DNA from: DASZIT01 sp963709665 | Lineage (GTDB): Bacteria > Actinomycetota > Acidimicrobiia > Acidimicrobiales > RAAP-2 | Direction: 5' to 3' | Length of the DNA: 64,000 bases | Assembly: GCA_963709665.1 (NCBI GenBank) | Contig: CAVPWU010000002.1 | Coordinates: forward strand, 620,001-684,000 | Shown: positions 45,501 to 50,892 of the stretch, one piece after another | How positions within the stretch are numbered: position 1 is the stretch's first letter | Layout: each line of letters starts with the position of its first letter | Made by a program: the position numbers and the translations under genes | Notes under the pieces: model-generated | The model's database searches: none | Seen by the model: only the letters and a program-made list of their open reading frames with translations | Told to the model about the DNA's origin: nothing

Positions 45501-45930
45501 CTCCCTGGCCGGCTACCCGCTGAACAAGCCGATCGTCGGGATGGCCCCGACACCGGACGGCAACGGCTACTGGCTGGTGGCCTCGGACGGAGGGGTGTTC
45601 GCCTTCGGGGACGCCGGCTTCTACGGCTCCACCGGAGGCTTCCCGCTCAACAAGCCCATCGTGGCCATGGCCTCCACCCCGGACGGCAAGGGGTACTGGC
45701 TGGTGGCCACCGACGGCGGGGTGTTCGCCTTCGGCGACGCCGCCTTCTACGGCTCCACCGGCTCGCTCCACCTGAACCTGCCCATCGTCGGCATGGCCAC
45801 CAGCCCCACCGGCAACGGCTACTGGCTGGACGCCTCCGACGGCGGGGTGTTCGCCTTCGGCGATGCCCGGTTCTGGGGCTCCATGGGGGGCCTGCCCCTC
45901 AACAAGCCGATGGTGGGGATGTCCATCTGA
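36595..45930 (+). CDS. Giant secreted lectin-like/Ig-repeat protein with C-terminal GYW repeats
   Basis: A 3111-aa exported protein. An Arg-rich n-region and hydrophobic core (31-53) end in ATQAGA, a signal peptidase I site near 59. Residues 62-360 resemble an L-type lectin (FNTFQFDGTGADGISFFLV, LLNVGLDVYGNNAW). Residues 362-449 are a TIG/IPT domain. From 450 to about 2855 I count about 24 Ig-like (Big_3-type) domains: 18 long ones, mostly with a Cys pair about 19 residues apart, and six shorter ones interspersed towards the end. The last 250 residues are six 42-residue repeats of GYWxxAxDGGxFxFGDAxFYGSxG. There is no LPxTG anchor. It looks like an adhesin or matrix protein. The start ATGATG is preceded by GGAGG. 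Confidence 0.88.
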   Translation: MMIRPGHARSHRERGACDRSRTPGTGRARRSVSALLATVIVAGTLSGALVVATATQAGASTIVTETFANATASSASWVSGGTGGTNVACLTAGSSTTQTPIPGCGGTTDAAGSGALRLTTNGTDQTGWALYNSAVAAASGLNISFNTFQFDGTGADGISFFLVPGTTSLTAPGSFGGYLGYGGGGTGSPTGTDGVTNGLLNVGLDVYGNNAWTGYDGANCAAGSTSSFPLSAAGEPTASVPESVTVRGPGNGLNGYCYIANSGNLTTANAAHALDYPKATKRASTNTVGVNIVVPPPNATGTPPNVTITLTFPNGDTYVQTAAEPPASFLPTTFKFGFAGSSGSSTEIHEINDLTVTTSIPNPGVTSVSPAQTAVGTTKNVTITGINFNNATGVTVGGVAATNVVVVSNTEITATVPANATAGVYDTLVTGPGGTSSVNSGDKFTYGSSTTSLVSSSNPSVVGQTVTYTATAASSTASASSVVPTGNIEFLDNGTPVSACGGSAGVAVNGSGVATCAQTYTAPGSHPLTAVYLGDTNYTGSTSTVVTQTVNKATTSTTLASSANPSILGQAVTFTGTVAPVAPGAGTPTGNIEFLQGGTAIAACGGSAGVAVNGSGQATCAVTYNATGTYAITATYLGDANFATSTATAVSQVVTLIATTTTVASSVNPSAVGQPVTFTGTVAVVAPGTGTPTGNIEFLQGGTAIAACGGSAGVAVNGSGQATCAVTYNATGTYAITATYLGSAAYATSTSTATSQVVNKAATTTAVASSVNPSVVGQPVTFTGTVAVVAPGTGTPTGNIEFLQGGTAIAACGGSAGVAVNGSGQATCAVTYNATGTYAITATYLGSAAYATSTSTATSQVVNKAATTTAVASSVNPSVVGQPVTFTGTVAVVAPGTGTPTGNIEFLQGGTAIAACGGSAGVAVNGSGQATCAVTYNATGTYAITATYLGSAAYATSTSTATSQVVNKAATTTAVASSVNPSVVGQPVTFTGTVAVVAPGTGTPTGNIEFLQGGTAIAACGGSAGVAVNGSGQATCAVTYNATGTYAITATYLGSAAYATSTSTATSQVVNKAATTTTVASSVNPSVTGQTVVYTGVSTTVAPGSGTPTGNIEFLDGGTPIATCGGATGAPVNGAGQAICTVSYPATGTHAITAVSLGDAGHSASTSTTLGQVVDQAASLTTLASSANPSTVGQSVTFTAATTGVAPGAGTPTGNIEFLDNGTPIAACGGAAGAPVDGSGQATCETTYASVSTHPITAVELGDANFTGSTSPTVDQAVGMSATTTSIASSVNPSVAGQGVTYSSTVTPAGAGTPTGFVEFLDGGSPIADCNGATGEPLNGSGTATCATSYAGAGSHAITAVYLGDTNFVTSSSSVLAQTVDPAASSTTLTSGTNPSVAGQSVTFTAVTTAAAPGSGTPTGNVEFLDGGTPIADCGGATGEPVDGTGTATCTTSFASVGTDAVTATELGDANFTPSTSAPVAQTVDPAASSTTLTSGTNPSVAGQSVTFTAVTTAAAPGSGTPTGNVEFLDGGTPIADCGGATGEPVDGTGTATCTTSFASVGTDAVTATELGDANFTPSTSAPVAQTVDPAASSTTLTSGTNPSVAGQSVTFTAVTTAAAPGSGTPTGNVEFLDGGTPIADCGGATGEPVDGTGTATCTTSFASVGTDAVTATELGDANFTPSTSAPVAQTVDPAASSTTLTSGTNPSVAGQSVTFTAVTTAAAPGSGTPTGNVEFLDGGTPIADCGGATGEPVDGTGTATCVTSYATSGSHQITATELGDTNFTPSTSAPVTQTVDALPSSVTASASPTTTVFGQNTTITATVPAAATGTVTFTGPGDATLCTATVSDGTATCDTTALPVGADSVDVSYSGDATYGPSSTTTSVTVSQAGTTTTVVSSDNPVTAGDGVTYTAAVSATAPGAGTPTGFVVFLDGSTPIAACNSDFGVPLTGSAEATCTTSYFVAGSHTITASYQGDTDFTGSVSGPLTQLVEGIATSVSASASPSTTVFGQNTTITATVPAAATGTVTFTGPGDAVLCTAPVTDGSATCDTTALPVGSDTVQVSYSGDGTYVPSSTFTTVTVDQAATTTSLSSSGSPSTAGDPVTLTAVAGPVAPGAGTLTGSIEFLSGGQPIAACGGASGQPVDGTGTATCATSFPVAGTFTLTATYLGDTDFTGSTSGPLPQVVNPIATSVTASASPSTTVSGQDTTITATVPTGATGTVTFTGPGDTVLCIATVSDGTATCDTTALPVGTDTVEVSYSGDATYGSSSTSASVTVSPAGTTSTVTSSADPANVGQTVTFTDTVSPLAPGSGTPTGEVTFSEGGNPVPTCTDVPLVGGVATCALTFGSAGQYVIGAGYPGDTEFNGSGAAPLTQVISTTTSTTAASASPSTTVFGQGTTITATVPAAATGSVVFTGPGDVTLCTATVSDGTATCDTTVLPVGTDTVGVAYLGDPTYGPSSTTTSVTVTKAGTTTAVISSINPSVAGGGVTYTASVAPVAPGAGAPTGFVEFLDGSTPISGCGGASGVALDGASAACAVTYSVVGSHPITAVYLADTDFTGSTSSVLTQVVDAKTSTVTATASPTTIVYGQPTTLTATVTTGATGTVTFTGPGDVTLCTATVSGTTASCRTTVLPAGADTVDVAYAGDTVYGPSSTTVPVTVTRAVSATTVTSARNPSAVGATVAFTATVSSVAPSTTTPVGNVEFFDQNVPVAGCGGTGGVALSGGHAICDITFPSGGTFAIVAAYLGSAENGDSNSAPLAQVVDRAPTSVTATVSADPVSQSPVTITATVTPGATGTVTFTGPGGTVYCTAPIVNGQAICTTSQLPSGPVTVTVSYPGDTNHLPASTTVTFTVAASIDARGQGYWTDAADGGIFTFGNKHFYGSTGSIHLNAPAVGMASTPDDGGYWLVATDGGVFAFGDAGFYGSTGSIHLNKPIEGIAPTGDGKGYWMSASDGGIFAFGDATFHGSLAGYPLNKPIVGMAPTPDGNGYWLVASDGGVFAFGDAGFYGSTGGFPLNKPIVAMASTPDGKGYWLVATDGGVFAFGDAAFYGSTGSLHLNLPIVGMATSPTGNGYWLDASDGGVFAFGDARFWGSMGGLPLNKPMVGMSI
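38560..39807 (+). repeat. Four tandem 312-bp repeats encoding Ig-like domains (array 1)
   Basis: A unit of 312 bp (104 codons) repeats in frame. The copies starting at 38872, 39184 and 39496 are almost identical at DNA level (for example one silent A/G change near 39043), whereas the first copy differs slightly. This points to recent duplication or gene conversion. Confidence 0.85.
40729..41976 (+). repeat. Four tandem 312-bp repeats encoding Ig-like domains (array 2)
   Basis: Units start at 40729, 41041, 41353 and 41665 and are nearly identical to each other but differ from array 1. The fourth diverges in its last third. Confidence 0.85.
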
Positions 45931-45970
45931 CCGGTCGGACGGTCACCCCCGTGGTCCGGTGGCGGGAACC

Positions 45971-46007
45971 CCGGCCCCCGATCGTCGAACCGACGACCGG
46001 GGGCCGG
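45971..46007. terminator. Strong hairpin after the giant gene
   Basis: CCGGCCCCCGATCGTCG (45971-45987) and CGACGACCGGGGGCCGG (45991-46007) form a 17-bp stem with one mismatch and a 3-nt loop, 40 nt after the stop at 45930. No U-tract follows; a TACGAT box for the next gene lies just after it at 46011. Confidence 0.65.
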
Positions 46008-46069
46008 TCCTACGATGGGGGCGTGCCTTCCGTACCCATCCCCTGTGGGCCTGTGATCGGGTCCCGCCC

Positions 46070-46681
46070 ATGACGTCCCTGCCCGGCGACACCCTGGCGC
46101 CCCCCCTGATCGGCCTGCTCCAGGCCCCCCGGGCGGCACCCGGGCGGGAGGGGCCGGGACCGGACGACGCCCAACTGGCGGTGATCCTCGAGGCGGCCAC
46201 CACCGTTCCCGACCACGGGACCCTCCGTCCCTGGCGGTTCGTGGTGGTCCGGGACTCGGGCCGCGACCGGTTCGGGGAGGCCCTGGTGGCCGGGCTGCTC
46301 GAGGAGCGGGGACCCGACCTGCCGGAGTCGGTCCTCACCAAGATGCGGATGAAGGCGTTCGCCGCCCCGCTGCTGGTGATGCTGGTGGCCTCGCCCCGGA
46401 CCGGGTCCAACGTGCCGGTGTGGGAGCAGGTGGCCTCGGCGTCGTGCACCGGGTATGCCATGGTGCTGGCGGCCACCGCCCTCGGGCTCGGGGCGATCTG
46501 GAAGAGCGCGCCGGTGCTCCACACCCGCCCGGTCCGGGCCCTGTTCGGCGCCGGGCCCGACGAGCAGCTGCTCGGCTGGGTCAACCTGGGCCCGGCGGGG
46601 GAGCGGGGCTCCCGGCGGACGGAGACCGGGACCCCCGCCGGCTACCTCGACGACCGGGGCGACCACCCCCGGGCCGACTGA
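46070..46681 (+). CDS. Nitroreductase-family protein
   Basis: A 203-aa FMN-dependent nitroreductase fold. The N-terminal part has an FMN-contacting region (LEAATTVPDHGTLRPWRFVVVRD); the C-terminal part shows ASCTGYAMVLAATALGLGAIWKS and LLGWVNLGPAG. It is closer to short YdjA/RutE-type reductases than to NfsB. Substrate unknown. The ATG at 46070 is the first start fitting the family; TACGAT at 46011 is a possible -10. It converges on the small zinc-ribbon gene with a 2-nt gap. Confidence 0.82.
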   Translation: MTSLPGDTLAPPLIGLLQAPRAAPGREGPGPDDAQLAVILEAATTVPDHGTLRPWRFVVVRDSGRDRFGEALVAGLLEERGPDLPESVLTKMRMKAFAAPLLVMLVASPRTGSNVPVWEQVASASCTGYAMVLAATALGLGAIWKSAPVLHTRPVRALFGAGPDEQLLGWVNLGPAGERGSRRTETGTPAGYLDDRGDHPRAD

Positions 46682-46683
46682 GC

Positions 46684-46929
46684 TCAGTACCAGCCGCGGT
46701 GGGCGATGGGGCCGCCCAGGCCCGCCTCGTCGGCGCACGACCCGCAGAGGTCGAGGCGTCGGGCCCCGGGCCGGTCGGAGTCGGCGATCCGCCGCCAGCC
46801 GTGGCGCCGGGCCTCCTCCAGGCTCGACGACTCGGACCACCGGGGGGAGGTCTGTCGCCCGCACCGGCCACAGGTCCGGATGAACACCTCGTCCTGGTCG
46901 ACGTCGTCGTACGGATCGGCCTCACGCAT
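46684..46929 (-). CDS. Small zinc-ribbon-like protein
   Basis: An 81-aa protein with two CxxC pairs: TCGRCGRQ near residue 19 and LCGSCADEAG near residue 65, separated by a Trp/Arg-rich stretch. This would bind one zinc ion. The acidic N-terminus (MREADPYDDVDQDEVF) sets the start at 46929; a longer ORF upstream would overlap the promoter of the divergent hydrolase gene. Function unknown; possibly a nucleic-acid-binding or adaptor protein. Confidence 0.65.
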   Translation of the reverse strand: MREADPYDDVDQDEVFIRTCGRCGRQTSPRWSESSSLEEARRHGWRRIADSDRPGARRLDLCGSCADEAGLGGPIAHRGWY

Positions 46930-46995
46930 CACCCCCGAAGATACCGTCGCCCGGCCGGATGCGGGGTCGGCGGGCGGCCACCGGGCCGTGGGCGG

Positions 46996-47001
46996 TAGCG
47001 T
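46996..47001 (+). promoter_or_regulatory. Predicted -10 box, leaderless hydrolase
   Basis: TAGCGT ends 7 nt before the GTG at 47009. Confidence 0.45.
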
Positions 47002-47008
47002 CGACCCT

Positions 47009-47839
47009 GTGATCCGGCCGAGCCTGAGAACGTCCGCCCGGCTGCTCCGGAGCGTGGCCAGGAACCGCTCCCAGACCTTCACCACCTTCGACGGCCTGGC
47101 CATCGCCTACGAGGTGTGGGGACCCGAGGAGGGTCGGGGCCCGGTCCTCCTCAACCACGGGTTCGCGGTGGACACCCGGGTCAACTGGTTCCTCCCCGGC
47201 ATCGTCGACCGGCTGGCCAAGGAGGGGTTCACCGTGGTGGGGGTGGACGCCCGTGGACACGGTCGGTCGGAGAAGCCCCACGATCCCGCCCGGTACGGCG
47301 AGGACACCATGGCCCGGGATGTCGGCGCCCTCCTTGACCACCTGGAGCTGGGGGCGGTGGACGTGGTGGGTTACTCGATGGGGGCGATCGTCTCCCTGGT
47401 CCTGGCGGTCGAGGACCCGCGGGTGCGGGCCCTGGTGGTCGGCGGGGTGGGCCGGGCGGTGGTCGAGCTCGGCGGCCTCGACACCGGGGAGACCTCCAAC
47501 CTGGAGATCGCCGAGGCCCTGGTGACCGACGACCCGGCCATCACCAAGCGCCCCGATGTCGCCAAGTTCCGGATGCTGGCCGACCTGATGGGGGCCGACC
47601 GGGAGGCGTTGGCGGCGGTGGCCCGCGCCGCCCGCTCCGGCCCGCTGGCCCTCAATCGGATCAGTGCCCGCACCCTGGTGGTGGCGGGCGTCGACGATCC
47701 GCTGGCCCGGGAGCCCGGGCTGCTGGCCGGGGCCATCCCCGGGGCCGAGCTGACCACCGTCCCCGGTGACCACCTGGGGGCGGTGGGGGAGGCGGCCTTC
47801 GCCGATACCATCGTGGAATTCCTAGCGAGAGGACAGTGA
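47009..47839 (+). CDS. Alpha/beta hydrolase
   Basis: A 276-aa alpha/beta hydrolase. The oxyanion strand VLLNHGFAVDTRVNWF is followed by VVGVDARGHGRSEKP, the nucleophile elbow GYSMGA, an Asp in VVAGVDDPLA and the terminal His in VPGDHLGAVGE: a complete Ser-Asp-His triad. Similar enzymes act as esterases or lactonases; no specific substrate is evident. The GTG at 47009 is supported by the TAGCGT box and avoids long overlap with the divergent gene. The next gene begins 1 nt after its stop, so the two are co-transcribed. Confidence 0.87.
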   Translation: MIRPSLRTSARLLRSVARNRSQTFTTFDGLAIAYEVWGPEEGRGPVLLNHGFAVDTRVNWFLPGIVDRLAKEGFTVVGVDARGHGRSEKPHDPARYGEDTMARDVGALLDHLELGAVDVVGYSMGAIVSLVLAVEDPRVRALVVGGVGRAVVELGGLDTGETSNLEIAEALVTDDPAITKRPDVAKFRMLADLMGADREALAAVARAARSGPLALNRISARTLVVAGVDDPLAREPGLLAGAIPGAELTTVPGDHLGAVGEAAFADTIVEFLARGQ

Positions 47840-47840
47840 C

Positions 47841-48254
47841 GTGGGCGAGCACGACGACTGGAACGCCAAGATCATCGAGGAGTTCCGCGCCAACGGCGGC
47901 AAGGTGGGCGGCAACTTCGAAGGGGCGCCGTTGCTGCTGCTCCACTCCACCGGGGCCAAGTCCGGTCAGGAGCGCGTCCACCCGATGATGTACCGGGAGG
48001 ACGGCGGCCGGATCTACGTCTTCGCCTCCAAGGCGGGTGCCCCGACCAACCCGGACTGGTACCACAACCTGAAGGCGCACCCCTCGGCCTCCGTCGAGCT
48101 GGGCACCGACCGGTTCGACGTCACCGCCTCGGAGGTCGACCGCGCCGAGCGCGACCGCATCTATGCCGACCAGGCCGCCGAGTACCCCGGCTTCGCCGAG
48201 TACGAGGCCAAGACCGACCGGGTGATCCCGGTGGTGGAGCTCCAGCGGACCTAG
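47841..48254 (+). CDS. F420-type (Ddn-like) nitroreductase family oxidoreductase
   Basis: A 137-aa split-beta-barrel protein of the deazaflavin-dependent nitroreductase family, related to the mycobacterial Ddn proteins that use reduced F420. Marks: GAPLLLLHSTGAKSGQERVHPMMY, RIYVFASKAGAPTNPDWYHNLKAHPSASVEL and the terminal RVIPVVELQR. The GTG at 47841 lies 1 nt after the hydrolase stop, behind GAGAGGACAG. With fbiC in the same window, F420 supply and use are both represented, although the physiological substrate is unknown. Confidence 0.88.
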   Translation: MGEHDDWNAKIIEEFRANGGKVGGNFEGAPLLLLHSTGAKSGQERVHPMMYREDGGRIYVFASKAGAPTNPDWYHNLKAHPSASVELGTDRFDVTASEVDRAERDRIYADQAAEYPGFAEYEAKTDRVIPVVELQRT

Positions 48255-48282
48255 TCCGGCCGCACCACCCCGTCGCCGATCG

Positions 48283-49794
48283 ATGACCACCCGGGAGGCG
48301 CCCACCGGGGACGGGGACGGTGTCCGTCTCGGCACCCCCGTCGGACGCTGGGTACTGGTGACCACCGTCCTGGGGTCGGGGATCGCCCTGCTCGACGCCA
48401 CGGTGGTGGGCATCGCCCTGCCCACCCTGGGCCGGAGCCTCCACACCGACCTGGGCCCCCTGCAGTGGGTGGTCACCGGGTACACGCTGACCCTGTCCGC
48501 CCTGCTGCTGCTGGGGGGATCGCTGGGCGACCGGCTGGGGCGCCGCCGGATCTACGTGATCGGGGTGGCCTGGTTCGCGGTGGCCTCCGCCCTCTGCGGG
48601 CTGGCCCCCAACGCCCCGGTCCTCATCGCCACCCGGGTGCTCCAGGGGGTGGGGGCCGCCCTCCTGACCCCGGGCAGCCTGGCCATCCTGCAGGCGTCGT
48701 TCGTCCCGGACGACCGGTCACGGGCCATCGGGACCTGGTCGGGGTTCAGTGGCATCGCCTCGGCCGCCGGGCCGCTGGTGGGGGGCTACCTGTTGGCGGT
48801 GGCCTCGTGGCGGTGGATCTTCTTCATCAACCTCCCGCTGGCGGTGGTCACCGTGGTGATCGCCCTGCGGTTCGTGCCGGAGACCCGTGACCCCACCACC
48901 GCCGGCCACGTCGACTACCTGGGGGCGGCACTGGCCTTCGTGGCGCTGGCCGGGGTGACCTTCGGGCTGATCCAGGGGCCCACCGACGGGTGGGGGTCGC
49001 CGGTGGTGCTGGTGATGCTGGGCGTCGGCGTGCTGGCCGGGGCGGCGTTCGTGCTGGCCGAGCTCCGCGAGTCCCACCCCATGCTGCCCCTCGGGGTCTT
49101 CCGGTCCCGGCAGTTCAGCGCCGCCAACGCGGTGACCTTCGTGGTCTACGCCGCCCTGGGCGGATCGCTCTTCCTGCTGCCCACCACCCTGCAGGTCTGT
49201 GCCGGCTACACCCCGCTGGAGTCGGGGGTGGCCATTTTGCCGATTCCGGCCATCATGCTGGTGCTGTCCGGGCGGTCGGGGCGGCTGTCGGGGGTGATCG
49301 GACCCCGCCTGCAGATGAGCGTGGGTCCGGTGGGGGTGGCCCTGGGCCTGGCCCTCCTCACCCGGGCCAGCGGAGGGTCGGGGTACCTGGTGGACGTGTT
49401 CCCCGGGGTGGTGGTGATCGCCCTCGGGCTGGCCACCACGGTGGCGCCCCTCACCGCCACCGCCATGTCCTCGGCGCCCACGGAGCACGCCGGGTCGGCT
49501 TCGGCCGTCAACAACGACGTGGCCCGGATCGGGGGGCTCCTGGCGGTGGCCGTGCTGCCCGCCCTCTCCGGGATCACCGGCATGAGCTACCTCCACGCCG
49601 ACCAGCTGTCGTCGGGGTTCGCGACGGCCATGTGGATCTGTGCCGGGCTGTCCCTGGTGGGGGCGGCGCTCTCGGTGGTGGGGATCCGGAATCCGGGCCG
49701 GGCGGCCGGGCCGCCCGACCACCGGCATCGGGTCACCGCCGTCCATCCGATCCCGGTGCAGTGCGGCCTGGACGCCCCCACCCTCCGGCGCTGA
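48283..49794 (+). CDS. MFS transporter, DHA2 (EmrB/QacA-like) family
   Basis: A 503-aa proton-coupled drug exporter with 14 predicted helices. It shows motif A GDRLGRRRIYVIGV between helices 2 and 3, antiporter motif C-like GPLVGGYLLAVASWRWIFFINLPL near helix 5, and the early Asp in GIALLDATVVGIALPTLGRSL typical of DHA2 members. It probably exports lipophilic cations or natural products; specificity unknown. The ATG at 48283 is 28 nt after the Ddn-like gene. No dedicated regulator is adjacent. Confidence 0.88.
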   Translation: MTTREAPTGDGDGVRLGTPVGRWVLVTTVLGSGIALLDATVVGIALPTLGRSLHTDLGPLQWVVTGYTLTLSALLLLGGSLGDRLGRRRIYVIGVAWFAVASALCGLAPNAPVLIATRVLQGVGAALLTPGSLAILQASFVPDDRSRAIGTWSGFSGIASAAGPLVGGYLLAVASWRWIFFINLPLAVVTVVIALRFVPETRDPTTAGHVDYLGAALAFVALAGVTFGLIQGPTDGWGSPVVLVMLGVGVLAGAAFVLAELRESHPMLPLGVFRSRQFSAANAVTFVVYAALGGSLFLLPTTLQVCAGYTPLESGVAILPIPAIMLVLSGRSGRLSGVIGPRLQMSVGPVGVALGLALLTRASGGSGYLVDVFPGVVVIALGLATTVAPLTATAMSSAPTEHAGSASAVNNDVARIGGLLAVAVLPALSGITGMSYLHADQLSSGFATAMWICAGLSLVGAALSVVGIRNPGRAAGPPDHRHRVTAVHPIPVQCGLDAPTLRR

Positions 49795-49801
49795 GGGGCC
49801 G

Positions 49802-50776
49802 TCAGCCGGTGGCGTGGTGCCCGGTCGGGGCGGGGAGGAACTGCTGCACCGCCTTGGCCAGGCCCTGGGCGATCACCACCTGACCACTGGAGCTGGCGGC
49901 CAGGGAGCCCTCGAAGGGGTCGGTGATGAAGAGCGGCTCGACGATGGCGCCGGGCATGGCGCTGGGGGTGGTGAGGTAGCCGGCCATGGCCGGTCCCAGG
50001 AGGAGGACGTGGCCGTAGGAGGAGGCGGCGGCAGCCAGGGGGGTGGTGTCGTCGGTCGGCACCAGGGAGCCCACCTGGGTGTCGGGGACCACCCCGGCAT
50101 CGGGGATGGCCCATCCCTGGGCGTCCATGGCGGCCAGGACATCGGTCTGGACCAGGTTGGCCAGCTGCAGGTTGGCGGTGGCGAAGGGCCGGGCGGTGTC
50201 GTAGGTGGTGAGGCTGCCGGCGTTGTCGGAGGAGGCGCCGCTGTCGAAGTAGATGCCCAGCAGTACGTCGGCCTTGGCCAGGTCGGCGCAGGCGTCTCGG
50301 GCCACCACGTCGTCGTGGGCGCCCTGCAGGCTGAGCTCCTGGCCGTCGACATCGGCGGGGGAGAGGCGGACCACCGAGGAGTCGGTGGTCCGGCTGACCA
50401 CCACCCGGAAGCCCCGGGCCCGGAGGAGGGAGGCGGCGTCGAGCTCGACGGGCAGGGTCTCGTCGGCCTCGTAGATGGTCTCCCCCGACGAGGTGGTCCC
50501 GACCGCTCCGGGGTCGAGGCCCCCGTGACCGGCGTCCAGGAACACCGTCTGGTGCCGGTCGCCGTGGGTGGGGGAGAGGGCCACGCAGGCTCCCTTGGAG
50601 AAGGCGGAGGGATCGAGGGCCACCGGGTCGGCTGGGTCGGCGTGGTCCAAGCCGGCGGTGTCGTGGGCGGAGACCACGGCGGCGGCCAGGAGGAGGACGG
50701 CGAGGGCGGTGATGACCAGCAGGCGCCGGCCGGCGCGGTGGCGGCCGTTCATCGACGGTACTGCTGTCGACGGCAT
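49802..50776 (-). CDS. N-acetylmuramoyl-L-alanine amidase (Amidase_3) with a replaced zinc ligand
   Basis: A 324-aa exported protein. An N-terminal basic stretch and membrane helix (16-36) precede an Amidase_3 domain that normally cleaves the peptide from peptidoglycan. The first zinc ligand His84 (FLDAGHGGLDPGA), the second Glu103 (IYEADETL) and the late catalytic Glu (IVEPLFITD) are present. At the third zinc ligand, where SIHAN is expected, the sequence reads GIYFDSG with Tyr176. The enzyme may bind zinc differently or be non-catalytic. The ATG at 50776 is taken; an ATG at 50752 is equally possible. Confidence 0.8.
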   Translation of the reverse strand: MPSTAVPSMNGRHRAGRRLLVITALAVLLLAAAVVSAHDTAGLDHADPADPVALDPSAFSKGACVALSPTHGDRHQTVFLDAGHGGLDPGAVGTTSSGETIYEADETLPVELDAASLLRARGFRVVVSRTTDSSVVRLSPADVDGQELSLQGAHDDVVARDACADLAKADVLLGIYFDSGASSDNAGSLTTYDTARPFATANLQLANLVQTDVLAAMDAQGWAIPDAGVVPDTQVGSLVPTDDTTPLAAAASSYGHVLLLGPAMAGYLTTPSAMPGAIVEPLFITDPFEGSLAASSSGQVVIAQGLAKAVQQFLPAPTGHHATG

Positions 50777-50793
50777 GCACCGAGTGAACCACG

Positions 50794-50809
50794 CACCCGG
50801 CCCCGGGTG
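50794..50809. terminator. Small hairpin between the amidase and GYW-repeat genes
   Basis: CACCCGG and CCGGGTG with a 2-nt centre; short and without U-tail, so weak. Confidence 0.25.
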
Positions 50810-50892
50810 GTCGCGCCCCCCTCCGTCCGGGGGAGGGGCGAGGACGGTCGACGGGGGTCAGACGGCGATCGGCGGGAAGGAACCGCCCCTCA

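Noticed and set aside
36559..45771. A 3070-codon open frame antisense to the giant gene
   Set aside because: It is Gly/His/Arg/Asp-rich with no domain pattern and mirrors the codon bias and repeats of the plus-strand gene, which has a signal peptide and recognisable domains. Lack of stops follows from very high GC.
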